A stretch of DNA of 64,000 bases from Pirellulales bacterium (GTDB lineage: Bacteria > Planctomycetota > Planctomycetia > Pirellulales > DATAWG01), in NCBI GenBank assembly GCA_036267355.1, contig DATAWG010000073.1, positions 62,001 to 126,000 of the forward strand, given 5' to 3'. The translations under genes were made by a program, and so were the position numbers. Under the pieces are notes generated by a model. That model was not told the origin of the DNA and made no database searches. It saw nothing but the letters and a program-made list of their open reading frames with translations. Within the stretch, counting starts at the first letter, position 1, and the number at the start of each line of letters is the position of its first letter. This document shows, piece by piece, positions 16,840-25,900 of the stretch.

Positions 16840-17448
16840 ATGCTTGCCGGCATGGATCCATCGAAGCATTTTTCTTTTGTTCGTAGCCCCGAATTGATGT
16901 CGGCCAGCAGCACCGGTTTGCTGGTTGTCGATGTGCAGCAGCGGCTTATTCGGCTGTTGCCGGACCATGGCCGCATTGTTTGGAACATTCGTCGATTGCT
17001 CGATGCAGCGAAGCTGTTTGGCTTGCCCGTGCTCGCGACCGAGCAGTATCCGAAGGGATTGGGCGGAACGGTCGGCGAATTGGCCGGGCAGCTCGGTTCG
17101 ATCGCCGCCAAAACGACATTTAGCTCGGCCGGCTGCGAAGCGATCGCGGGCGAATTGGAACGCCTGCCGGTGCATCAATGGCTTGTCGTGGGGATCGAGG
17201 CCCATGTTTGCGTGCTGCAGACGGTGCTCGACCTGTTGTCGGCCGGCTTTCGCGTGTTCGTAGCAGTGGATGCCATCGGCTCGCGGCACGAGGTGGATTG
17301 CCGCGTGGCGCTGGCGCGGATGGAATCGGCCGGCGCGACGCTGACGACGTGCGAGTCGGCTCTGTTCGAATGGTGTGCCGATTCCAACCGAGCCGAATTC
17401 AAGCAACTCAGTCAGCTGATCAAGGAGACGCCGCCCAATGTCGGATAG
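16840..17448 (+). CDS. Isochorismatase-family cysteine hydrolase
   Basis: A compact 202-residue cysteine hydrolase with the full triad: D31 in LLVVDVQQRL, K91 in AAKTTFS and C124 in GIEAHVCVLQ. It lacks the longer inserts of nicotinamidase and has no signal peptide, unlike the isochorismatase-fold protein at 2069. ATEQYPKGLG is typical of the YcaC/isochorismatase-like hydrolase group. The stop codon overlaps the start of the aminotransferase by 11 bases, so the two are translationally coupled. A second ATG 12 bases in is an alternative start; neither has a clear ribosome-binding site. Confidence 0.85.
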   Translation: MLAGMDPSKHFSFVRSPELMSASSTGLLVVDVQQRLIRLLPDHGRIVWNIRRLLDAAKLFGLPVLATEQYPKGLGGTVGELAGQLGSIAAKTTFSSAGCEAIAGELERLPVHQWLVVGIEAHVCVLQTVLDLLSAGFRVFVAVDAIGSRHEVDCRVALARMESAGATLTTCESALFEWCADSNRAEFKQLSQLIKETPPNVG

Positions 17449-18637
17449 CCCAGCAACCGGATCTGCGGTTCCCGCCGCGCCGCTCGATGCTCCATCGCGG
17501 ATTTTGATGGGACCCGGCCCGAGCCCCGTTCACCCTCGTGTTCTCGCCGCGCTCGCCAGCGGCACCATCGGCCATCTCGACCCTTATTACCTTGCGCTGA
17601 TGAGCGATATGCAGCGGATGCTCCGTGAGGTGATGCGCACCCGCAATGAGATGACGCTGGCCATCAGTGGCACCGGGTCGGCTGGAATGGAAGCGGCCGT
17701 GCACAATCTGGTCGAACCGGACGATTCGGTGCTGATTTGCGTGGCCGGCGTGTTCGGCGGGCGGATGGCCGAAGTGGCGACGCGTGCCGGCGCGAAGCTC
17801 ACGCGGATCGAGCGCCCGTGGGGAGACGTCTTCTCACCCGACGAGATTAAGGCTGCCCTGGGGCAGTCCAAACCGAAAGTGGTCGGCATCGTAATGGCCG
17901 AAACATCGACCGGCGCGGCCCAACCAATCGCCGAGATTGCGAAACTGGTGCACGAGGCGGGGGCGCTGTTGATCGTCGACGCGGTCACGGCCCTCGGCGG
18001 CATGCCGGTCGAAACCGACGGCTGGGAACTCGATGCGGTGTATTCTTGTTCGCAGAAATGCCTGGGCTGCCCTCCCGGCTTGGCCCCGCTGTCTCTTAGT
18101 AGCCGCGCGATGGCAAAAGTGCGGGCTCGGCGCACGCCGGTGCGAAGCTGGTATCTCGATGTAACGCTGTTGTCGCAATATTGGGGCGAGCAGCGCGTAT
18201 ATCACCATACTGCGCCGATCAATATGACCTACGCGCTCTACGAGAGTTTGCGAATGGTGCTCGAGGAGGGGCTTGAAAACCGCTTTGCCCGGCATCGGCT
18301 CAACCACGCGGCGCTTTCCGCGGGACTGGCCGCCATGGGAATCGAACAAGTGGTCGCCGAGCAATATCGCCTGCCGATGCTGGCCGCGGCAAAGATTCCC
18401 GATTCGATCGACGACGCGGCGATTCGCCGCCAGCTCTTGGAGCGATTCAACATCGAAATCGCCGGCGGTCTGGGCGCGCTCAAGGGCAAGGCATGGCGAA
18501 TCGGTGTAATGGGCCACGGCTCGCGCCGCGAAAACGTCCTGCTACTGCTCTCGGCCCTGGAGCAACTGCTCACAGAGCATGGCCACCGCGTCAGCGTCGC
18601 CGTCGCCGCGGCGCAGAACGTATACCTCCGCGGCTGA
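17438..18637 (+). CDS. Class V aminotransferase, alanine-glyoxylate (AGXT) type
   Basis: The 399-residue protein is a fold-type I PLP enzyme of the AGXT/serine-pyruvate group. ILMGPGPSPVHPRV at the N-terminus, ISGTGSAGMEAAVHNL, IVDAVTALGG (D181, pyridine-nitrogen contact) and CSQKCLGCPPGLAP (K207, the Schiff-base lysine) are all present and in order. It would transfer an amino group from alanine or serine to glyoxylate or a related keto acid. AAGGAG precedes the ATG inside the end of the upstream hydrolase gene. The coupling to an isochorismatase-type hydrolase suggests a shared pathway that cannot be named from sequence. Confidence 0.92.
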   Translation: MSDSPATGSAVPAAPLDAPSRILMGPGPSPVHPRVLAALASGTIGHLDPYYLALMSDMQRMLREVMRTRNEMTLAISGTGSAGMEAAVHNLVEPDDSVLICVAGVFGGRMAEVATRAGAKLTRIERPWGDVFSPDEIKAALGQSKPKVVGIVMAETSTGAAQPIAEIAKLVHEAGALLIVDAVTALGGMPVETDGWELDAVYSCSQKCLGCPPGLAPLSLSSRAMAKVRARRTPVRSWYLDVTLLSQYWGEQRVYHHTAPINMTYALYESLRMVLEEGLENRFARHRLNHAALSAGLAAMGIEQVVAEQYRLPMLAAAKIPDSIDDAAIRRQLLERFNIEIAGGLGALKGKAWRIGVMGHGSRRENVLLLLSALEQLLTEHGHRVSVAVAAAQNVYLRG

Positions 18638-18880
18638 CGGACGAGGCACGGTGGATATTGACCGAAAACACGAATTCAGGATTACATTGCCATTTACGAG
18701 GCTAGTGGCAACGGCGGCGAATTCTTTCGTAAACTCCGCGGGCCATGCCTGGTTGCAGCCAGCGGCTAGCGTTGGCCGCCGCGGCCTTTTTGTTTTCCCC
18801 TCAACTCGCGAGCCCGCCCAGGACGACTAGTATTCCAGGTACGTTGATTTTGCCGATTTTAACGCCTAGGATAAGAGGTC

Positions 18881-19834
18881 ATGGCCTCCGACTTCCGTCT
18901 CAAAGAGCAGTTGCCAGAGCTCACCGATAAGATCGTGCGGACCTATAGCGAGGTCTCGACGATCAATCATCTCGGCCATTGCCCGCTGCCGAGCTACGAC
19001 GTGATCATCTCGGTTTGCGAGGACCTGAAGGAGATTCTCTACCCGGGATTTCGCCGCCGCGAAGGGCTGCACCTGGGGAACGTCACATATCATGTCGGCG
19101 AGTTGGTCGACGAGCTGCACGACAAGCTGACGCTGCAAATAGGCCGCGCCCTGCGTCACGATGCCGGGGCCAGCGAAATGTGCACCGACGATCAGGATTT
19201 CGAAGCTCTCGGTCAGGCAAAGGCGATCCAGTTTCTCGAGCAACTGCCCGACTTGCGCAAAATGCTGGCGCTGGATGTACAGGCCGCCTACGACGGCGAT
19301 CCGGCCGTGCGGAATCTCGACGAAGTGATATTCTGTTATCCCGGCCTCGAAGCAGTGACGATCTATCGCTTGGCCCACGTGCTTTACGAATTGCGGATCC
19401 CATTCATCCCGCGGATGATGACCGAGCTGGCCCATTCGCGCACAGGGATCGACATCCATCCTGGTGCCCGGATCGGCAAGTATTTTTTCATCGACCACGG
19501 CACCGGCGTGGTGATCGGCGAGACATGTCAGATCGGCGAACGCGTGAAGCTTTATCAAGGCGTGACGCTCGGGGCGGCCAGCTTCGCGACCGATATCGAC
19601 GGCAATCTGGTGCGCGGTACGAAACGGCATCCGACGATCGGCGACCGCGTCGTGGTGTATGCGAATGCCACGATCCTCGGCGGAGCGACGGTGATCGGCC
19701 ACGATTGCGTGATCGGATCGAACGTGTGGCTGACGCGGAGCGTCGATCCGCGAACGACCGTCGTTCTGGAAAAGCCAAAGCTGCGGATCCGCGCCGACGA
19801 AAGCGTGCCGGCCGACCTGGATTGGCAAATCTAG
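18881..19834 (+). CDS. cysE: Serine O-acetyltransferase
   Basis: This 317-residue enzyme makes O-acetylserine from serine and acetyl-CoA, the first step of cysteine synthesis. The C-terminal left-handed beta-helix shows the characteristic [19 protein letters not shown], then [14 protein letters not shown] and YQGVTLGA. The alpha-helical N-terminal region (about 1-150) is longer than in E. coli CysE and resembles the EpsC-like long form. AGAGG lies just before the ATG. The stop codon TAG is the first three bases of a G-rich repeat (see 19832-19915). No cysK is visible in the window. Confidence 0.93.
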   Translation: MASDFRLKEQLPELTDKIVRTYSEVSTINHLGHCPLPSYDVIISVCEDLKEILYPGFRRREGLHLGNVTYHVGELVDELHDKLTLQIGRALRHDAGASEMCTDDQDFEALGQAKAIQFLEQLPDLRKMLALDVQAAYDGDPAVRNLDEVIFCYPGLEAVTIYRLAHVLYELRIPFIPRMMTELAHSRTGIDIHPGARIGKYFFIDHGTGVVIGETCQIGERVKLYQGVTLGAASFATDIDGNLVRGTKRHPTIGDRVVVYANATILGGATVIGHDCVIGSNVWLTRSVDPRTTVVLEKPKLRIRADESVPADLDWQI

Positions 19835-19915
19835 GGTGAGGGGTTAGGGTGAGGCATAGGGACGCGCAAGCGCTCGTCAGGCCCTTGTGCTTTTTCCCTC
19901 ACCTTAACTCTCATT
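19832..19915. repeat. Family E G-rich repeat (TAGGGTGAGGGG type) forming an imperfect hairpin
   Basis: The left part reads TAGGGTGAGGGGTTAGGGTG, and the right part CCCTCACCTTAACTC, which can pair with it with one mismatch over 13 bases. The first three bases are the stop codon of the serine acetyltransferase gene. Four runs of three or more G lie close together on the mRNA strand, so a G-quadruplex is also possible. Confidence 0.75.
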
Positions 19916-19925
19916 CTATACCTCT

Positions 19926-20765
19926 ATGCTTCGCCCTCTCGGTGTTTTTGCGAGTATCGATGCGGGTCTCGGCGTGAATCTCGATGTGGCCCATGAACTA
20001 GGCGTGCCGACGATCCAGTTGCACGCGCCGCATCAGAAGACGCGAACTCTGGAAAATGCGGAACGATTCTTGAAGCGGCTCGAATCACTCGGCATTCGGC
20101 TGACGGCCGTCTTCGGCGGGTTCGAAGGAGAAAGCTACGCCGATATTCCCACCGTGATGCGCACCGTCGGTCTCATTCCGCCGGTCACACGGGCGGCGCG
20201 GCTCGCAGAGATGTGCGAAATTTCCGATTTCGCGCGCACGCTCGGATGCGACGTCGTCGCGCTTCATCTCGGCTTCGTGCCGCACGATCGCAAGTCGGGG
20301 TCGTATATCGATGCGGTAGTAGTTACGCGGCAACTTTGCGAGCATTGCCGCCGCAACCGCCAGGCATTGCATCTCGAAACCGGCCAAGAAACGGCCGATG
20401 ACCTGTTGCAATTCTTGCGCGACGTCGAGCGCGACAATTTGTTCGTGAATTTCGACCCCGCCAACATGATCCTCTACGGCTCGGGCGAACCGATCCCGGC
20501 CTTGGAAAAGGTCGGCCGATACGTGCGCAGCGTCCATTGCAAAGACGCGACCTGGGCGGCCCGCCCGGGCGCGGAATGGGGCGCCGAGGTGCCGCTCGGC
20601 GAGGGGGCGGTCGATTTCGACCGATTCTTGCGCACGCTCGACAAGGTGGGCTACACCGGCCCGCTGACCATCGAGCGCGAAATTCCCCAAGAGCCGGAGC
20701 GGCAAAAAGCCGAAATCGGCCGCGCTCTAAAGCTCTTGGAATTTCTGCAATGCAAGATCGGCTAA
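19926..20765 (+). CDS. Sugar phosphate isomerase/epimerase family protein (xylose-isomerase-like TIM barrel)
   Basis: The 279-residue protein fits the AP-endonuclease-2/xylose-isomerase-like barrel. The expected metal-binding residues are seen in LHLETGQE (Glu), FVNFDPANM (Asp), YVRSVHCKDATW (His, Asp) and GPLTIEREI (Glu near the end). Members isomerise or epimerise sugars and inositol derivatives; the substrate is unknown. There is no signal peptide. It follows the serine acetyltransferase gene on the same strand but is separated by a hairpin-forming repeat, so shared transcription is doubtful. Confidence 0.85.
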   Translation: MLRPLGVFASIDAGLGVNLDVAHELGVPTIQLHAPHQKTRTLENAERFLKRLESLGIRLTAVFGGFEGESYADIPTVMRTVGLIPPVTRAARLAEMCEISDFARTLGCDVVALHLGFVPHDRKSGSYIDAVVVTRQLCEHCRRNRQALHLETGQETADDLLQFLRDVERDNLFVNFDPANMILYGSGEPIPALEKVGRYVRSVHCKDATWAARPGAEWGAEVPLGEGAVDFDRFLRTLDKVGYTGPLTIEREIPQEPERQKAEIGRALKLLEFLQCKIG

Positions 20766-21188
20766 GCCAACCCGCGACCGCTCAGCATCGCTATTCTCGT
20801 GCCGCGCGGCAGAAATCGCACCCTTCTTCCCCCGGGAAGCTGTTCACCGCCCTGGCCCTGCCTGCGGCCGAGCCGTAATTCCTCCGCCACGATAGAAGCG
20901 AAAACGTCGCCCGCGACGCCGAGATGCCAACTTACGGAACCGCCGCTGGCCGCTTCTTTCCCTATACATTCACTCCCCGCGGCGCTATAATCGATTGCTG
21001 TCCCCCCAGCGTCTGCCGAGAGCGGGCGCGCCACCTGTCCGGACCGTCGCGCACGCTGTCGAGATGATCCGCGGCACGGCCCACTTTCAACTATCCAATA
21101 TCGAATCCGGCACCCACCTCATCCGGCGCGGGCTGGTCGTCGCCGTGAAATGGTTCGAACGGCCGGGCGGTCGGAGATTCGGTTCTAT
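20766..21188. other. Intergenic region with a candidate promoter and no gene seen
   Basis: This gap of about 420 bases contains no convincing coding region. A sigma-70-like site lies near 20963-20991. A remnant of the family B repeat (CGCGCAAGCGAGG) begins just beyond its right end. Confidence 0.6.
20963..20991 (+). promoter_or_regulatory. Probable sigma-70-type promoter
   Basis: TATACA (20963-20968) and a perfect TATAAT (20986-20991) are 17 bases apart. It is the best candidate to drive the repeat-containing lipoprotein gene downstream, leaving a leader of about 190 bases. Confidence 0.5.
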
Positions 21189-22604
21189 ATGGGCAATCTT
21201 TTCGACAACAACCCGACGCGCAAGCGAGGATGCCCTGCATCGTGTGCTCACACTCGGTTCGAGTTGGCAACGTTGGGCGAGGCGCTCCCTCGCTTACGCT
21301 TCGGGCTACGATGGCAAACGGCCCCTCGCTTACGCTTCGGGCTACGGTGGCAAACGGCCCTTCGCTTACGCTTCGGGCTACGGTGGCAAACGCTCCCTCG
21401 CTTACGCTTCGGGCTAGTTTGCTTGGTTGGGCTGCTGGCTTCGCTCGGCGGATGTAGTCCGGCAGAAAAGATCGAACAATACACGGTCGAAAAGCCCGAC
21501 GTATTGGCGGAGAAATATTTCCACGAATCGCCCGACGCGGTTGCCACAAACGGTCCCGGCACCGACCGAATGGTTGCTGCGGTCGTGCCGCACGGCTCGC
21601 AGTTCTGGTTCTTCAAGCTGGCCGGACCCGACGAGGCAGTCGCCAAGCAGGCGGCTCCATTTTTGAGCTTTATGTCGTCGATCCATTTCGCTGACGGAGC
21701 CGAATCGCCTCCCGATTGGACGCTGCCCGAAGGTTGGACGCGCCAGCCGGGCAATGCCATGCGATTTGCCACGATTGAGATCACTCCCGGGCCGCCGCGG
21801 CTTGAAGTTTCGGTGTCGATGCTTTCCAAGCCCCCCGAGGCGGCCGCGGCCCAAGGAGCCGTGCTGCAAAACGTCAATCGTTGGCGTGGCCAGTTGGGTC
21901 TCAAGCCGATCGCCGGCGATCAATTGGCGAAAGAAACGAAAACGGTTGACATCGGCGGCGAAACGGCGACGCTCGTCAATCTCGTCGGCAAATTGCGCGG
22001 CGGCATGATGATGCCCCCTTTCGCCGGCGGCGCGTTGCCGCCCGGCCACCCCGTAGGTCAGGCTTTCCAGCCTGACGGCAGCGCTCCCCCGCCTGCCCAT
22101 CCCGAACTTCCGCCCGACCATCCCGCAATCACTCCGGATCAGACTGCCGATTCCACCCCGCCGCCGGCCGAATCGTCGCCCGATCTGAAGTACGAAACAC
22201 CCGCCGGATGGGAGCCCGGCCAACTCAATGAGATGCGCAAAGCCGCATTCGAAGTCAAAGACGGCCCGCAAGAAGTTGCGATCACCGTCGTCGCTTTGCC
22301 CCCATTTGCCGGCGATCTATTGCCCAACGTAAACCGCTGGCGCGGACAACTGCATCTGCCGCCAATCACCGCCGACGATTTGAGCAACGTGGTCAAGCCG
22401 ATGTCGATCGGCGGCGCGCCAGGAAGTTATGTAAACCTAACCGGACCGGCCGATCCCGCGCCGCAGCAAACGATCCTGGGAGCAATGGCGGCGACGGCCG
22501 ACCGCGTGTGGTTTGTCAAGCTGCAAGGCGACACCAAGTTGGCCGAGCGCGAAAAGCCGAAGTTCGAGTCGTTTTTGAAGTCGCTCAAATTTGCCGGACA
22601 ATGA
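21189..22604 (+). CDS. Putative lipoprotein with two homologous domains and a repeat-derived N-terminus
   Basis: The mature part begins at a lipobox, VGLLASLGGC (Cys codon about 21450), so the product is probably a lipoprotein. Two copies of one domain follow: LPEGWTRQPGNAMRFATIEI...NVNRWRGQLGLKPI and TPAGWEPGQLNEMRKAAFEV...NVNRWRGQLHLPPI, each followed by an IGG(E/A) strand and a VNL(V/T)G strand. The region before the lipobox is encoded by a four-copy 36-base tandem repeat giving PRLRFGLRWQTA units. The start is uncertain: ATG 21189 has GGAG 11 bases upstream, ATG 21150 is further out, and TTG 21423 would give a very short leader. The gene lies directly before ccsBA, so a role connected with cytochromes or respiration is possible but unproven. 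Confidence 0.7.
   Translation: MGNLFDNNPTRKRGCPASCAHTRFELATLGEALPRLRFGLRWQTAPRLRFGLRWQTALRLRFGLRWQTLPRLRFGLVCLVGLLASLGGCSPAEKIEQYTVEKPDVLAEKYFHESPDAVATNGPGTDRMVAAVVPHGSQFWFFKLAGPDEAVAKQAAPFLSFMSSIHFADGAESPPDWTLPEGWTRQPGNAMRFATIEITPGPPRLEVSVSMLSKPPEAAAAQGAVLQNVNRWRGQLGLKPIAGDQLAKETKTVDIGGETATLVNLVGKLRGGMMMPPFAGGALPPGHPVGQAFQPDGSAPPPAHPELPPDHPAITPDQTADSTPPPAESSPDLKYETPAGWEPGQLNEMRKAAFEVKDGPQEVAITVVALPPFAGDLLPNVNRWRGQLHLPPITADDLSNVVKPMSIGGAPGSYVNLTGPADPAPQQTILGAMAATADRVWFVKLQGDTKLAEREKPKFESFLKSLKFAGQ
21283..21417. repeat. Four-copy 36-base tandem repeat (family B core), in frame
   Basis: Units start at 21283, 21319, 21355 and 21391; the last is cut to 27 bases. Each contains CCTCGCTTACGCTTCGGGCT, the family B core. 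The 36-base length is a multiple of three, so copy-number change does not shift the lipoprotein frame. There are no spacers, so this is not a CRISPR array. Confidence 0.95.
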
Positions 22605-22918
22605 ACCAAAGAAGGCGGCCTTGCGACGCCGGCAAATTTCGGTCGGCGGGTAATGGACTGTGTGCCACTGGCAAAGCGCAGTCTGCCAGTGCCGCCCCGC
22701 GAGTTGAGGTGAGGTTTTGACCGCGGCGACGTCGGCCGACGTTCAGCCGCATGCGATAAATTTGCGTTTAGCGGCGATTCCACTGGCCGACTGCGCTGGC
22801 CAGTGGCACACGATGCGGCCGTGTGTGCCACTGGCCAGCGCCGTCTGGCAGTGCTGAATTGCTGGTGGGGTTAACTGCGGGTTGAAAGTCAAAGCGGATT
22901 TCTTGAGGATCGCAGCCT
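22605..22918. other. Intergenic region filled by family D repeats
   Basis: Apart from three family D copies (22659-22855) nothing is seen in this gap. TTGAGGATC just before 22919 can serve as the ribosome-binding site of ccsBA. Confidence 0.7.
22659..22855. repeat. Family D repeats, three copies in alternating orientation
   Basis: TGTGCCACTGGCAAAGCGCA with CTGCCAGTG, then CCACTGGCCGACTGCGCTGG with CCAGTGGCAC, then TGTGCCACTGGCCAGCGCCG with CTGGCAGTG. The first and second form a palindrome about 140 bases long. Related to the copy at 6757-6915. Confidence 0.85.
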
Positions 22919-25900
22919 ATGGCAACCAACGTCGTTTCGAACGACCCTTATCTTTCGCCCCGCGGTCGGCAACCGCGACCGGCCGCGAAAGAAAGGAGCC
23001 TATGGGTCACGCTACTGCGGCCATTGGCGTCGTTGAAGCTGACGGTCGTTCTATTTGCGTTCGCGATTTTCATCATTTTCGCCGGAACCGTGGCGCAGGT
23101 GAATCAAGATGTCTGGACCGTGGTGCATCATTATTTCCGCTCTTTTTTCACTTGGATCGACCTGCAAATTTTCTTTCCGCGCACACTGCACGTCCCTGGC
23201 GGTTTTCCGTTCCCCGGCGGCTGGCTGATCGGCGCCCTGTTGGTGGTCAATCTATTGGCGGCGCATGCGCTGCGATTCAAGATTCAGGCGCGCGGCACCC
23301 GATTGTGGGCTGGCTTGGCAGTGATCGGCGCCGGCATCTTGCTCACGTGGGGAGTGGTCAATAGCGCCGGCGCCCTGGGCGCGATGGCAACCTCGGGTGC
23401 GCCGGGCGGTGCGGCCGTTCAATCGGCTCTCGAACAATGGCTCGCCGAAATGGGAGCGAAGATTCTTTGGATTGGCATGAAGCTCGGGCTGGCTGGCCTG
23501 CTTGCGGGCACGGTCTATTTCCTCGTCAAACTCGATTGGAGCCGGCGGTTGGAACTGGGCTTGCTCGCGGCGGCAACGGTCATTGAGGGATGTGTTCTGG
23601 CGTGCCTGCTGTATCGCAGCGACTATGTGCCCGATCCGTCGTCGATGCGGATCTTGTGGCAATTGGTGCAAGGGGGATTTCTCGGGCTGGTATTGTTGGC
23701 AGGTTGTGTGCTGGCGTTCAAGAAACGGGGCGCGATCGTGCTGATCCACGCCGGTGTCGCGCTGATGATGTTCAACGAACTGTATGTCGGCATGACGTCG
23801 GCCGAAGCGCAAATGCGGATGACGCCCGGCGCCGTGCACAACTACGTCGAGGACATCCGCACGGTGGAATTGGCCGTCGTCGATTCGGCCGGTAAGACGG
23901 AAAACAGCGTCGTCGTGGTGCCGAAGCAAATGCTGTTTCCCAATAACGTGATTCGCGACGAACGGTTGCCGTTCGACGTGAAAGTCGTCGAGTTCATGCA
24001 GAATGCGGATATTCGCCGCCCGGTTCCGAAGGGACAGGCGAATCTGGCAACCGCGGGCCTCGGCCTCGAATGGTATGCGGTGCCCGAACGAGCAGGCACC
24101 GGCACCGACACCGATTCCAAGGTCGATATCTCTGCGGCGTATGTCACGCTGGAGAAGAAGGGGACCGACGAGCCGCTTGGCACGTATCTGGTCAGCCTGG
24201 AACCCGAGGAAACGCAATCAGTCACGGTCGAGGGCAAGAATTACGACGTCGCCTTGCGCTTCAAGCGAACCTACAAGCCATTCATGGTGCAGTTGCTCGA
24301 AGCGCGAAAAGACAATTATCCCGGCACCGACACGCCGCGGAATTTCTCGTCGGACATCCATCTGATCGATCCCACCAACCGCACCGATCGCGACAACATC
24401 CACATCTGGATGAACAACCCACTTCGCTACAACGGCGAAACCTTCTACCAAAGCGGCTTCGGCATCGACCCGAAATCCGGCGAGCCGCAAACGACGCTCA
24501 CCGTCGTAGCCAACCGTGGCTGGATGATTCCGTATATCGGCTGCATGATCGTGGCCGTGGGTTTGCTGTCGCATTTCTTGACCGTGCTGACACGGTTCTT
24601 GCGCCGTCGAGCAAGCGGCTCGCTCGATCCGCGCGACGAATCCGAGCCGGCAGTCCCGCTGGCGGAACTGGCCCGCGAGAAGATCTTGAATCGTTCCTGG
24701 TCGTCGATGCTTGGCGAGTTCTTTCCGTGGGTGGCTGTGGCGGTGTTGGTTGGTTGGGCGCTGAGCTTTGCGGTGCCGCCCCCTTCGCGGCCCGATGCGC
24801 TGAATTTCTACAAGTTCGGCGAATTGCCAGTGGTCTATGAAGGCCGCGTCAAGCCGTTTGACACGCTGGCCCGCAACGCTTTGAAGGCCATCTCCGAAAA
24901 GCAAACGTGGACGGATAGCGACCCGCAAGACGGCACCAGCGTCGAGCGCCGCAAGCATCAGCATCCGGCCATCGAATGGCTTTTGGATGTGATCTGCGAT
25001 CCCGAAGTCGCCGCGAATGAACCGGTGTTCCACATCGACGATTCGGAACTGCGCGACATGCTCGGTCTCACCGCCAAGCAAACCACCGCGGAAAAAAATC
25101 TCGCCGCCCGGTCGAGCGACAAGAATGCCCAGGCCGAACAAGACAAGGCGGCAATCGCGGCCGACGAAAGCTTCCTTCGCCGCAGGAAAGACAATCGCTA
25201 CTCGATCGCCGACTTTCGCGACGGCTTGAAGGAATTCGGCAAGCAGTGGAAGCAGGCCGATTCGGTGGTCGAAGCCGAGCGCACTCCGCTGCAGCGGCAG
25301 ATCGTGGAGTTTGCCCGGCGATTGAGCGTGTATCGGGCAGTGCAGGATTCCTTTCAACCGCTCGATCTTCCGCCGCTGCCGAGCGCTGAAGAAATCCGGA
25401 AAGATCCCGAGGGCGCGCGGGCCGTGGCCGAGGAAATTGGCCGCATGCTTCGCGAAGACATGCCGAAGTTTCACGCCGATCTGGCGCAGCGGCAAGTGCC
25501 GCTGTCGGTTCCGCCGGAAAATGGCAACGGGGAATGGGAGCCGTTTGCCACGGCCATCGATCAAGCGTTCATCGATCGCGTGATCCACGGAAGCGAGGGA
25601 AATCCGAACACGGTCGCCCTCGCCGGCATCTTCCACGACTACGTGAAAAGAAACGCCGCGGAGTTCAATGCATCGGTTGCCAAATATGCCGCTTCGCTCG
25701 TAGCCTCGCCGCCGAAACTCATGGCTGAGAGCAACAACTCTTCGCTATGGATCGTGCCCGTCGTTAGCCGGAAACTGGGGCTCATCCAACATGCCGACAA
25801 GCTTGATTTCGAGGCATTCTTCAACCATTTCGAGCCATTCTTTTACGGAATGATTCTCTATCTGGTGGCGTTTAGTTTGGCCTGCTTTGCGCTGCTCGGC

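Noticed and set aside
21283-21417. Regular 36-base repeats that could be taken for a CRISPR array
   Set aside because: The units are contiguous with no spacers, and no cas gene is present.
24218-25636. 472-codon minus-strand open frame inside ccsBA
   Set aside because: Antisense to a protein with clear CcsB/CcsA features.
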